From Anaerosporobacter sp031551385 (GTDB lineage Bacteria > Bacillota > Clostridia > Lachnospirales > Lachnospiraceae): 10,964 nt of DNA. The first letter of the stretch is position 1. Each line of letters starts with the position of its first letter. The DNA is taken from NCBI RefSeq assembly GCF_031551385.1, contig NZ_JAVBNS010000015.1:1-10964 (forward strand). The letters run 5' to 3'. The translations under genes and the position numbers were made by a program. Below, piece after piece: positions 1-7,002 of this stretch. The notes beneath the pieces are model-generated. The model was not told the DNA's origin. It ran no database searches and saw only the letters and a list, made by a program, of their open reading frames with translations.

Positions 1-481
1 AATACCAGTATTTCTCTAATCGCCATGTAGAAAGACCAAAGGACTCACTGCTGGAATTCATAAATGGTGGTTTTGTATTGTCTTTCCTGTATATAATCGC
101 ATAGGTATTCTCTTCAAAGCCAAACGTTATTTGATCATCATAGACAAATATTTTATCCAAATACTCACCCTTATATTGCTCGGAAACAGCTTTTATCTTT
201 TCTACAATCTCTTTGTCTACGTCAATATGTTCAAGACTATCCCCGATATGTAACAAATAAGAATCACCATGCTGCCACAGCCCAATACAATCTTCTTTCT
301 TATAGTTATCTTTCAACGTAATCAAAGCACACTTTAGTTCTTCAAAGGAATCTTTGCACTCTTCATACCGATCAGTTCTATAAATTCTATCTGCATTATG
401 AAACGGATCATATATTGTAATAAATAGAAACAAAAAGATTCCACCCATAATGGATATCCCTACAAATATTCCTTTTTTCAT
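1..481 (-). CDS. Membrane-anchored hypothetical protein, N-terminal part (runs off left edge)
   Basis: An open frame of 160 codons reads leftward from the ATG at 481 to the window edge without a stop, so the C-terminus is missing. The start is preceded by GCGAGG with about 7 nt spacing, a good ribosome binding site. Residues 1-4 (MKKG) are followed by about 18 hydrophobic residues (IFVGISIMGG then IFLFLFIT), giving one N-terminal membrane anchor or uncleaved signal. There is no lipobox cysteine. The rest is soluble and mixed in charge, with the stretch YRTDRYEECKDSFEELK followed by alternating Trp/Tyr-rich segments, and would lie outside the cell. I do not recognise the family. The reading frame and anchor are clear; the function is unknown. 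Confidence 0.75.
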   Translation of the reverse strand, partial: MKKGIFVGISIMGGIFLFLFITIYDPFHNADRIYRTDRYEECKDSFEELKCALITLKDNYKKEDCIGLWQHGDSYLLHIGDSLEHIDVDKEIVEKIKAVSEQYKGEYLDKIFVYDDQITFGFEENTYAIIYRKDNTKPPFMNSSSESFGLSTWRLEKYWY

Positions 482-878
482 GTTTTTTCCTCGCTATATT
501 ATTTATTTTATGTTTTTCAAAAAAACTCTTTCAGCAATACCATCTCCTCACAAAATTACTTTTGATACACTATATCATGAAATTGCTTCTTTCTTGCATC
601 ATTTTGGGTTCAATTAACACACCCGCCTGATAATTACACATTTATCATTTAATCTTTAATACAGTAAAAAAGACATTTTTCTTTTATTTTACTATATTTT
701 TGCAAAAATAATATATAGTCATATATTACCATTGTTTTGTATGTATTTAAAAATCAACACTGAAAAAGAGATATCCCACAGTTTCCCAACCATAAAATAT
801 CTCAGTATCTTATGTTTTTTATTCACGATGCTCCTTATATACATAGCACCAAATGTGTTCGACTTACCCAGACTTGCA
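482..878. other. Intergenic region, AT-rich, no gene seen
   Basis: About 400 bases lie between the LUD gene and the left-edge gene, both on the minus strand. The only structure I can support is the terminator-like hairpin at 763-803. The remainder is long A/T runs. A 35-codon plus-strand frame at 510-617 has no ribosome binding site. The promoter of the left-edge gene probably lies here, but I could not pick a convincing -35/-10 pair. Confidence 0.6.
763..803 (-). terminator. Probable intrinsic terminator after the LUD gene
   Basis: Read on the minus strand, GAGATAT (803-797) pairs with ATATCTC (774-768) across a 22-nt loop and is followed directly by five T (767-763). It sits 75 nt beyond the stop of the LUD gene, in the right direction. 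The stem is only 7 bp and AT-rich, so it may be weak. Confidence 0.5.
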
Positions 879-1472
879 TTAATAACCTAATTCTTCATCA
901 ATAAAAATAACTTCACAATTCATTCCTAACGGTGGACGTTCTATTATCGTTGTGATCCGACAGATTCGTTCTGGGCTATTGCAATGATAGCACTTATCTC
1001 CGTTTACAGCACATGGGGTTTTAACACCTAATCGTTTCGCATTCAATGGGGCTGCAACATTTTTACTCCGATCGATTGCTTGCTCTAAATTTTTTGTTAC
1101 TTTATTTTTCCCAATGATATAATAGCAAGTTTCAGGATGAAATGAAGTCATTGCAACACGATTTCCTGTTCCATCAATATTGACAATCTCTCCTGATTCT
1201 GTTACGGCATTTGCACTTGTTATATAGATACTGGCATGGCTGGCTAATTGTCGAATCTCAAGCGAAGCCACTTTATTATGCCATATGACAACATTATTTT
1301 GTTGCAGTGCCTCATATAATCCCAATTCTTTCAACGTTACGCTTCCACCAAATCCTATTGCCCTACCTTGTAATTTATTCGAAAGATACTCTGTTGCTTC
1401 TTCCTTCTTTGCAAATAAATTTGTTATAAATCCGTGTTTTTCAAAGTTTTTTCTTATTTCTGTATAATTCAT
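879..1472 (-). CDS. LUD-domain protein (lactate-utilisation type) with four-cysteine motif
   Basis: A 197-residue protein that fits a stand-alone LUD domain (the LutB/LutC/YkgG superfamily). Seen in sequence: the glycine loop GFGGSVTLKELGL at 40-52, ITSANAVTESGEIVNIDGTG at 84-103, and the ending RPPLGMNCEVIFIDEELGY. Cysteines 154, 161, 164 and 171 form C-x6-C-x2-C-x6-C, which could bind a metal or Fe-S cluster (inference). Family members are linked to lactate oxidation or other redox steps, but many clostridial single-domain members have no proven substrate. The protein is cytoplasmic, with no signal or membrane segment. The start is supported by AGAAAGGG 5 nt upstream. It lies 15 nt downstream of the 1488-1976 gene and is probably co-transcribed with it. 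No lutA or lutB partner is present here. Family assignment is firm; the reaction is unknown. Confidence 0.88.
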   Translation of the reverse strand: MNYTEIRKNFEKHGFITNLFAKKEEATEYLSNKLQGRAIGFGGSVTLKELGLYEALQQNNVVIWHNKVASLEIRQLASHASIYITSANAVTESGEIVNIDGTGNRVAMTSFHPETCYYIIGKNKVTKNLEQAIDRSKNVAAPLNAKRLGVKTPCAVNGDKCYHCNSPERICRITTIIERPPLGMNCEVIFIDEELGY

Positions 1473-1487
1473 ATTTTCCCTTTCTCA

Positions 1488-1976
1488 TTACTGAAAATAA
1501 TCCCATTCAGGTAAAAACAGAGTATTATATTTCTTTTTATTATCTTTTATCTCCGGGTATCTTTGTACCAATTCAATTAAAATCGAACGCATGTAAGGTG
1601 CTATGGGCCATGCATCTTCCAGATTACGACCGTAATCAACTGAAGCATAGTAGATAATAAGTTTCGAAAAAAACAGCCCGTCCTCTTTCAATAGCATCTT
1701 AATAGTATTCCAATATTGTCGAGAAGTGTTATCTTTGCTTAAAATAGAATTGAATGAATCTAGAATAACAAACATAAGTGTAAAACGACCTTCGTCACTA
1801 AAACTTATATTTAAATATGCATCTATAAATTCATCTATACGGTCTGGATCATTCAACATCAATTCGGGATCTTGACTATGCCGTGCAAATTCAACTATAC
1901 TTGGAGGAAATGGTATTTTAGAAAGTACTTCTTGGACACCTACATAAGCTTCTGCTCCATCATATATTTCTCTCAT
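1488..1976 (-). CDS. Hypothetical cytoplasmic protein
   Basis: A 162-residue protein that I do not recognise. It has no signal peptide or membrane helix. The middle looks mostly helical (about residues 46-115, including DRIDEFIDAYLNISF and RFTLMFVILDSFNSIL), and it ends in an aromatic tail, LPEWDYFQ. Its size, its acidic and aromatic character and its setting among small accessory genes resemble bacterial immunity-type proteins, but no family motif supports that. The ATG at 1976 has AGGAAGGA about 9 nt upstream. The LUD gene begins 15 nt after its stop and takes its own ribosome binding site from that gap, so the two probably share an mRNA. Confidence 0.7.
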   Translation of the reverse strand: MREIYDGAEAYVGVQEVLSKIPFPPSIVEFARHSQDPELMLNDPDRIDEFIDAYLNISFSDEGRFTLMFVILDSFNSILSKDNTSRQYWNTIKMLLKEDGLFFSKLIIYYASVDYGRNLEDAWPIAPYMRSILIELVQRYPEIKDNKKKYNTLFLPEWDYFQ

Positions 1977-2116
1977 AATTCTTGTTCCTTCCTGAGTTTA
2001 TTTTATCTTCTATGGTTTCTAAGATATATAATATTTTTAATTATATCAAAACAATACCTAAAAGTATAGAATTGTATCTTCCTGCTTCCTATGACCTATA
2101 ATATATAAAGTCTTCA

Positions 2117-3655
2117 TCATTCCAACATCTTCAGATACTTAGGATAAATCAAATCTGAAAGCCTTATATACGGTATATCTACACCTCCATAAAGATAAAA
2201 AAACGCTATCTTTTTATCTTTATCAATATACCAGCAAGTCTCTTCTTCTGGATTATTTAAACGTTCTATAATCTCTTGAGGTGTATTGCTGTGATAAAAA
2301 TTCTCTTCCTCTTCTGATGTATAAATCCAAAATGCATCTCTAAATGTATAAAAAATTGGATTTATAGCACTATTATAATCTGTTACTTGATTCGTACCAT
2401 CATCACGATCTATTAAACGTTCGTCAATCATCATAAAGTCCGTTAGCGTAATCTCTTCTCCTGTTGTCATATCAATAGTAATACGGGCAGTTCTATATGA
2501 GGAACTCATATTATTATAGGGTTCTCCCTTCTCGTCTAAGTACTCCCAATATCCATCAATATAACAGGAACAGCTGAATATGTAATCATTGAAGAATCCT
2601 AGCCTATAGTCAAAATTATATTCACCACCCGGATCAGAAAAATCTGCAAACGGCTCTCCAGTATATATTTTCAAATCCGTAAGAACTCTATCTCTTAATA
2701 GGTTGTTGATACGATCTTGTTTCTCTTTATCTTTTAATCCAATAATTTGTGGATACTCAACATATGACATATTTTCCATATAGGATTTCTTAATGATTGT
2801 GTAGGTCGTTTCTCCCTCCCATAATTCATCTGTCGTTCCCAGTCCATCAAATAGTTCCTCAATTAGAACGTCTTCAACATAGATCTGATGCTCTATATTC
2901 GCAAATTCAATACATACAAGCTCTCCTTCCTCCGTTTTAAAATACATATAATCCATACCGTTTGTTGCTACTGGATAAAGTCTTTCGTTCTTTTTGCACT
3001 CTCTATCACATACCAAATCTCGTTTTAATGTAATATAGTTTTCAGCATCATTTTCAATTTGGATATCTTCGATTGCTTTTATTTGCAAATTGGGTGTAAT
3101 CTCATATTTACATGTTCCATACCAATTTCCAAATAGATTCATATGTTTTCCTATTACCACCCCACTCGATGTCACGGTATCTGGTATGATACTGCCTTCT
3201 ATCTCTTCTTTGATAATTACTTTTCTATTATCATCAATTTGGTATAAATATGTTTTACATAACCCATTATTATATTGCGCTTCAAATAGTATTCCGATTT
3301 TATTATTTTCTGTTTTTAGCAGATATAGATGTTCAAAAGTTTTCGCTTTTGTAATGTATGTTATATCGCCATTGATAGATATAAACAGTCTATTATTTAT
3401 GTATACACCATCAAAATAAATATCTACCTCGTCGAATTTCCCATCATTGTTTAGATCAATAAGGTTTTTTTGATTCAACTCTATCTTTTTACATAGTTCT
3501 TTTGTTTTTGGTGCTTCATTCAAATAATTACTACTAGATTCTGTCTGTGTTTCGCAATGTTTGATTTGCAATATGGCAATCATCAGTATTATGCTAATTA
3601 AAATAATCCAAAAACAAATCTTATCTATTTTTTTGTGTCGATTGTCTCTTAACAT
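2117..3655 (-). CDS. Membrane-anchored protein with EF-hand-like loop and DUF3298/RsiV-like C-terminus
   Basis: The start is placed at 3655, giving 512 residues. An in-frame ATG exists at 3670, but GGAGG (3667-3663) lies inside that extension, exactly 7 nt before the 3655 ATG. Residues 12-31 form one membrane helix (CFWIILISIILMIAILQI) after a basic start, so the bulk is extracellular. Residues 67-78 read DLNNDGKFDEVD, matching the Asp spacing of an EF-hand or dockerin-type calcium loop. From about residue 286 the pattern YVEYPQI..GL..KEKQDRIN, and later ITIDMTTGEEITLTDFM at 392-408, resembles the DUF4163/DUF3298 pair found in RsiV and many clostridial surface proteins. The role is unknown; RsiV-like domains can bind lysozyme, but that is not evident here. 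A decayed copy of its 3' end lies just upstream (3698-3736). Confidence 0.78.
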   Translation of the reverse strand: MLRDNRHKKIDKICFWIILISIILMIAILQIKHCETQTESSSNYLNEAPKTKELCKKIELNQKNLIDLNNDGKFDEVDIYFDGVYINNRLFISINGDITYITKAKTFEHLYLLKTENNKIGILFEAQYNNGLCKTYLYQIDDNRKVIIKEEIEGSIIPDTVTSSGVVIGKHMNLFGNWYGTCKYEITPNLQIKAIEDIQIENDAENYITLKRDLVCDRECKKNERLYPVATNGMDYMYFKTEEGELVCIEFANIEHQIYVEDVLIEELFDGLGTTDELWEGETTYTIIKKSYMENMSYVEYPQIIGLKDKEKQDRINNLLRDRVLTDLKIYTGEPFADFSDPGGEYNFDYRLGFFNDYIFSCSCYIDGYWEYLDEKGEPYNNMSSSYRTARITIDMTTGEEITLTDFMMIDERLIDRDDGTNQVTDYNSAINPIFYTFRDAFWIYTSEEEENFYHSNTPQEIIERLNNPEEETCWYIDKDKKIAFFYLYGGVDIPYIRLSDLIYPKYLKMLE

Positions 3656-3697
3656 CTTTGTTCCTCCCATAATTTCTATCTTCTAATAAGTTATACT

Positions 3698-3736
3698 CTA
3701 TTCAAAAACTTTACGATATTTAGAATAAATCAAATC
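3698..3736 (-). pseudogene. Remnant of a duplicate of the 2117-3655 gene (last 12 codons)
   Basis: On the minus strand these 39 bases translate as DLIYSKYRKVFE followed by a stop. The 2117-3655 protein ends DLIYPKYLKMLE and a stop. Eight of twelve residues agree, and about 28 of the 36 coding bases match, including the first twelve. Two in-frame stops (TAA TAA) sit directly before it, so nothing more of the copy survives in frame. It is best read as the tail of a tandem paralogue otherwise deleted. Chance similarity cannot be excluded because the match is short, but the shared frame and stop position make it unlikely. Confidence 0.6.
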
Positions 3737-3888
3737 TTATTACATTTTTTCGTACAATATTTCGCTTTCATCATTCACGCCCTCCACAATTCCAATATAT
3801 CACAGGAATGTTTCTTTATTGCATCATCCATATTATCTTGTAAAATTAGAAGTCTTTTCTTTCATCTCTTTTGCTATGCGTGATTGTA

Positions 3889-3942
3889 ATTTCAATTTCT
3901 TTATGAAATCTTCAAAAATGGCAGTTATCCTTTTTTTATAAT
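3889..3942 (+). promoter_or_regulatory. Candidate activated promoter of the immunity module
   Basis: A perfect TATAAT (3937-3942) stands 73 nt before the lipoprotein start. The -35 position 17 nt upstream of it (3914-3919, AAAAAT) does not resemble TTGACA. Directly upstream is an inverted repeat, ATTTCA (3889-3894), 9 nt, TGAAAT (3904-3909). A strong -10, a poor -35 and an adjacent repeat are what one expects for activation by an OmpR-type regulator such as the one encoded downstream. The regulatory link is inference. Confidence 0.45.
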
Positions 3943-3959
3943 TATAAAGAAAGGAGAAT

Positions 3960-3978
3960 AGTCAGCTTAGTTCTGACT
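3960..3978 (+). promoter_or_regulatory. Small hairpin in the 5' leader of the immunity lipoprotein
   Basis: AGTCAG (3960-3965) and CTGACT (3973-3978) are perfect complements around a 7-nt loop (CTTAGTT), between the likely promoter and the ribosome binding site. An outer ATAGT/ACTAT pair (3957-3961 and 3981-3985) could compete with or extend it. There is no T-run, so it is not a terminator. It may affect mRNA stability or translation, or have no role. Confidence 0.4.
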
Positions 3979-4015
3979 TTACTATGATTTTCTCATTGGG
4001 AGGGACAAAGAAATT

Positions 4016-4831
4016 ATGAATAAAAGTAAAAAGATATTGACCACGTTGTTGCTTAGTTTTGTTATATGTATTTCCCTTGCGGGGTGTTCTTTGCAAGATA
4101 AAATCGAAGAATATTCCCGTGACAAAGAGCAATGTTATCTGAATACGGAAGATGTGACACAATTTAGCTTCAAAGGAAATAAGTATACCATTTTAGAGGA
4201 CACCGTCTCTAATGGTGGGCTTGGAGAATGGGTTGGATATATCCGACAACTAGTCGCCATAGACGAAAAAGGAAACGTGTTGCTTCAAGAAGATATGGGG
4301 GCGACTACGTTTCAGACTTTGGCAGATTTGACGGATAAAGCCCCCGAAGCTGCTTATATCATCCCCTTCTTGAATGTGTATGCAGCACCCAACGCTAACT
4401 CTTATCTGATTGTAGATGTAAACGGCGGGTATCACAAGGCGGTTATAAATGAAAATATCAAGGACACAGATACCGTTTTTGACTTTAGAGAAACAGAGCA
4501 ATCCGTCAGTGGTGACTTCACAATTAGCCCCAACAATGCAACACAACTTCTTTGTGACGAGGCAATTTATCAAGTAACGTCCGAAACAGTATCAAATGAT
4601 GAATTAGGAAGCTATATTGACATTATTGCAGAAAGCGTTACATTCAATACAGAAACAAAAATACCTTTGTCAAAAGAAGATTTGAGTAATATTGACTGGT
4701 ACGGGGAAAATGCTACACAAGGACGAGAACAATGGTTTTACACAGATATTTATGAGATTTACGGTACGAACAAGACCGAAGCTGTTGCAGTTAGGATCAA
4801 TAACCACTACTATATTGCAAAGCGACAATGA
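4016..4831 (+). CDS. NisI/SpaI-family lantibiotic immunity lipoprotein
   Basis: A 271-residue secreted lipoprotein. The signal peptide ends in the lipobox LAGC, with Cys24 as the lipidated residue. The C-terminal half matches Lactococcus NisI as I remember it. YQVTSETVSNDELGSY (185-200) aligns with NisI YSISDTTVSDEELGEY. Residues 216-269 (IPLSKEDLSNID, EQW, EIYGTNKTEAVAVRIN) align with its tail (IPRSEWGRID, TEW, SIRGKSLTEAFAVEIN). The N-terminal half repeats the theme: YTILEDTVSNGGLGEW (57-72) and LIVDVNGGY (131-139) mirror VAVRINNHY (257-265), as expected for the two-domain NisI fold. Such proteins sit on the outer membrane face and bind the lantibiotic before it reaches lipid II. The start has GGGAGGG about 11 nt upstream. 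A matching regulator/kinase pair follows. No lanA, B, C, T or FEG is present, so the ligand is unknown. Confidence 0.87.
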   Translation: MNKSKKILTTLLLSFVICISLAGCSLQDKIEEYSRDKEQCYLNTEDVTQFSFKGNKYTILEDTVSNGGLGEWVGYIRQLVAIDEKGNVLLQEDMGATTFQTLADLTDKAPEAAYIIPFLNVYAAPNANSYLIVDVNGGYHKAVINENIKDTDTVFDFRETEQSVSGDFTISPNNATQLLCDEAIYQVTSETVSNDELGSYIDIIAESVTFNTETKIPLSKEDLSNIDWYGENATQGREQWFYTDIYEIYGTNKTEAVAVRINNHYYIAKRQ

Positions 4832-4855
4832 CAGCTTTTCTACACTCAAGGATTA

Positions 4856-4864
4856 TGCTATACT
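4856..4864 (+). promoter_or_regulatory. Possible extended -10 promoter ahead of the response regulator
   Basis: TGCTATACT (4856-4864) matches the extended -10 form TGnTATAnT and lies 25 nt before the regulator start, in the 58-nt gap after the lipoprotein. There is no good -35. It could give a basal supply of the regulator and kinase independent of the induced upstream promoter, as autoregulated systems need. Confidence 0.3.
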
Positions 4865-4889
4865 AAAAAGCAAAGAAAGGGGGCATAAT

Positions 4890-5549
4890 ATGGCTACAAT
4901 TCTTATTGTTGATGATGAACAATCCATTTTAGACCTTGTGAAAAATGGACTGCAAAAAGACGGACATTTGGTTAGTGTCTATACATCTGCCACACAAGTT
5001 CCTATTGATAAGTTAAACAAATACGATTTAATTATACTGGATATTATGATGCCAGATATAAACGGTTTTTCCTATTGCGATAAAATCCGCTCACTCGTGG
5101 ATTGTCCTATTCTCTTTTTAACTGCAAAAACAATGGAAAATGATATTACATTCGGGCTTGGCATGGGTGCAGACGATTATCTAACAAAACCATTCCGCAT
5201 TGCAGAACTGCGAGCAAGGGTAAACGCTCACCTACGACGCGAACATAGGGAACGGCACACTACTCTCACTTTTGACAGAATAAAGATAGATTTATCGGCA
5301 AAGGAATTACGAGTAGACAATACCCCTATTCCATTAACTAAAAGTGAATATCTGATTTGTGAATATCTTGCTAGAAACAAGGGGCAGGTGTTTTCAAAGG
5401 AACAAATTTACGAAGCAATTTTCAGCCTAGAGGGTGACAGTGATAATTCCACTATTTCCACTCATATCAAAAATGTTCGGGCAAAAATGAGCAAACTAGA
5501 TATTCAGCCAATAGCGACAGTTTGGGGGATCGGATACAAATGGGAATAA
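4890..5549 (+). CDS. OmpR/PhoB-family response regulator, NisR/SpaR-like
   Basis: A 219-residue two-domain regulator, close in length to SpaR and NisR. The receiver domain (about 1-118) has the acidic pair Asp8-Asp9, phospho-acceptor Asp51 in LIILDIMMPDINGF, Thr78 in FLTAK, and Lys100 in LTKPF: the complete catalytic set. The C-terminal winged helix (about 125-219) contains LTKSEYLICEYLARNKGQVFS and the usual end, TVWGIGYKWE. I chose the ATG at 4890 because AAAGGGGG lies 6 nt upstream and the receiver begins at once (MATILIVDDEQ). Longer in-frame starts inside the lipoprotein gene would add a tail foreign to the family. It overlaps the kinase gene by 10 nt. It probably activates the lipoprotein promoter at 3889-3942, and perhaps genes elsewhere, on sensing a lantibiotic. 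Specific assignment to NisR/SpaR rests mainly on the neighbouring lipoprotein. Confidence 0.93.
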   Translation: MATILIVDDEQSILDLVKNGLQKDGHLVSVYTSATQVPIDKLNKYDLIILDIMMPDINGFSYCDKIRSLVDCPILFLTAKTMENDITFGLGMGADDYLTKPFRIAELRARVNAHLRREHRERHTTLTFDRIKIDLSAKELRVDNTPIPLTKSEYLICEYLARNKGQVFSKEQIYEAIFSLEGDSDNSTISTHIKNVRAKMSKLDIQPIATVWGIGYKWE

Positions 5550-6904
5550 AGAAAACCATATCACTGAAAGCGTCTTTTTGGAAATTTTTATGTATGCTAC
5601 TAATTGGATTAATTGGCTCTGTAGTGATACCATTCGTTCTTATTTTTGTTGGAACAAACGTAGGCTTTATTACCTATGCGGATTATTTGGAAATAAACAC
5701 ACACAATCTCGCTCCTATTATCGCTGCGACCCCTGATTTGGCTGATGTGCAACTTCCTTTGGGGTGCAAGTCTTTAGTGTTGGATAAAAATTATCAAGTG
5801 ATAGATACATCTTTAGTGGGGGAAGATTTAGAACGTGCTATGGATTATGCTATATCTGGAAAGAGAAATGCAGACCTTAACAAACAATATTTACTTGTCA
5901 CCCGTGAAAACGAATTTGTTGTTCTGCAATACTATATTGGCTCACAGTATACAAACGAATGGTTTAATGGGCATTTTCCCGCGCCGGATATTCTACTATA
6001 TATTCTCATAGGGATAAACTGTATCACGGTATGCGTCATATTGACTGCGAAATTTGCAAAAGATATGCAGTTACAGCTCGCTCCGCTTTTTAAAGCGACG
6101 GAACACGTTACACAACAAAATCTTGATTTTGTTGTAGAACACTCAAAAATCAAAGAATTTGAAGATGTGCTTGGCTCTTTTGCAGATATGAAAGATACTC
6201 TGAAATCGTCTTTAGAAAAACAGTGGAATGTTGAACAACTACAAAGGGAGCAGATTGCAGCACTCGCCCACGATTTGAAAACACCCTTAACTATTATTCA
6301 AGGAAATATCGACTTAATAGGTGAAACGAAACTAGACGAAGAGCAACAGATCTATGCGGGGTACATTTCCAAAAGCTCGGAGCAGATAGAGTTTTATATA
6401 AAGACACTGATTGACATATCGCGTTCTGCTGCGGGGTATCAGCTCCATTTAGAAGAATTTGATGTAATTGACTTTATGGAACAGATGAAAGCACAGGCAC
6501 GCTCTTTGTGTCTCACAAAGAGTGTGTGTTTACGTATGGAAACAGGATTAGACACAGGAACTTTTAAAGCAGATAAATTGTTACTAGAACGGGCGATTAT
6601 GAATGTTATCAATAATGCATTAGACTATTCGCCACCAGAGGGGACGGTTTCTGTAATAACACAGAATAGAGACAATTCTCTGCAAATCTCCATAACGGAC
6701 GAAGGAAACGGTTTTACGCCGGAAGCCTTACTTCATGCACAGGAGCAATTCTTTATGGGGGAGAAAAGCCGAACATCTAAAATGCACTTTGGAATGGGGC
6801 TTTACATTACCAACAGCATTGTCAAACAGCACTACGGACAACTCATAATGCAAAACTCTGCTAAAACAAAGGGTGCACAAGTCATTATAAGAATTCCATA
6901 TTAG
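5540..6904 (+). CDS. Sensor histidine kinase, NisK/SpaK-like
   Basis: 454 residues starting at the ATG at 5540, which overlaps the regulator's last codons; GGGGGA lies 10 nt upstream. A TTG at 5522 is in frame but has no site of its own. Two membrane helices (about 16-45 and 150-170) bracket an extracellular sensor of roughly 105 residues. A short linker leads to the H-box ALAHDLKTPLTII with phospho-acceptor His244. The ATPase domain shows the N-box ERAIMNVINNALDYSPPEG (350-368), the G1 box DEGNGF (387-392) and the G2 box HFGMGLYI (416-423). All catalytic motifs are intact. Length, two-helix layout and H-box fit the kinases that detect nisin and subtilin through their extracellular domain. 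The partner is the overlapping regulator. The inducer is inferred from the NisI-like neighbour. Confidence 0.92.
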   Translation: MGIKKTISLKASFWKFLCMLLIGLIGSVVIPFVLIFVGTNVGFITYADYLEINTHNLAPIIAATPDLADVQLPLGCKSLVLDKNYQVIDTSLVGEDLERAMDYAISGKRNADLNKQYLLVTRENEFVVLQYYIGSQYTNEWFNGHFPAPDILLYILIGINCITVCVILTAKFAKDMQLQLAPLFKATEHVTQQNLDFVVEHSKIKEFEDVLGSFADMKDTLKSSLEKQWNVEQLQREQIAALAHDLKTPLTIIQGNIDLIGETKLDEEQQIYAGYISKSSEQIEFYIKTLIDISRSAAGYQLHLEEFDVIDFMEQMKAQARSLCLTKSVCLRMETGLDTGTFKADKLLLERAIMNVINNALDYSPPEGTVSVITQNRDNSLQISITDEGNGFTPEALLHAQEQFFMGEKSRTSKMHFGMGLYITNSIVKQHYGQLIMQNSAKTKGAQVIIRIPY

Positions 6905-6909
6905 AAATT

Positions 6910-6944
6910 AGTGGGCGATGCTACGGTGTCGCTCATTGTTTTTT
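6910..6944 (+). terminator. Intrinsic terminator of the immunity module
   Basis: AGTGGGCGA (6910-6918) pairs with TCGCTCATT (6929-6937), nine pairs including two G-U, around a 10-nt loop. It is followed by six T (6939-6944) and begins 5 nt after the kinase stop. On the other strand no T-run follows, so it works for the plus-strand genes. Confidence 0.85.
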
Positions 6945-7002
6945 ATGGTTTCATTATTCATTATTTTCACTTTTCATCTTACAAATTCTTTATAAACATA
7001 AT

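Larger units (their letters stand above)
3671..4015. other. Divergent intergenic region
   Basis: This 345-base gap separates the minus-strand membrane protein from the plus-strand immunity module. It holds, in order, a 39-nt gene remnant (3698-3736), stretches with no recognisable content, and the promoter, operator-like repeat and leader hairpin of the immunity module (3889-3978). I see no small lantibiotic precursor gene here on either strand. Confidence 0.6.

Noticed and set aside
510..617. 35-codon plus-strand frame (MFFKKTLSAIPSPHK and onward)
   Set aside because: There is no ribosome binding site, no known similarity, and its strand differs from all neighbours.
3656..3670. Five-codon N-terminal extension of the DUF3298-like protein
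   Set aside because: The extension encodes its own ribosome binding site (GGAGG), correctly spaced for the ATG at 3655.
3833..3958. Minus-strand open frame of about 40 codons containing ITAIFEDFIKKL and AKEMKEKTSNFTR
   Set aside because: It has no start with a ribosome binding site and overlaps the immunity promoter. An open stretch of this length is easy to get by chance in AT-rich DNA.
3671..4015. Search for a small lantibiotic precursor gene next to the immunity lipoprotein
   Set aside because: No short frame with a ribosome binding site and a Cys/Ser/Thr-rich C-terminus was found here or in 6905-7002.
3984..4019. Eleven-codon upstream frame (MIFSLGGTKKL) whose stop overlaps the lipoprotein start as ATGA
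   Set aside because: It has no ribosome binding site at a usable distance (AAAGGAG is about 29 nt away), and its body contains the lipoprotein's own ribosome binding site, so a leader peptide is not supported.
4692..4889. N-terminal extension of the response regulator into the lipoprotein gene
   Set aside because: The strong AAAGGGGG site and the conserved receiver start place the true ATG at 4890; the extension is the lipoprotein coding sequence read in another frame.
5522..5539. TTG start six codons ahead of the kinase ATG
   Set aside because: The GGGGGA ribosome binding site lies within this stretch and serves the ATG at 5540.
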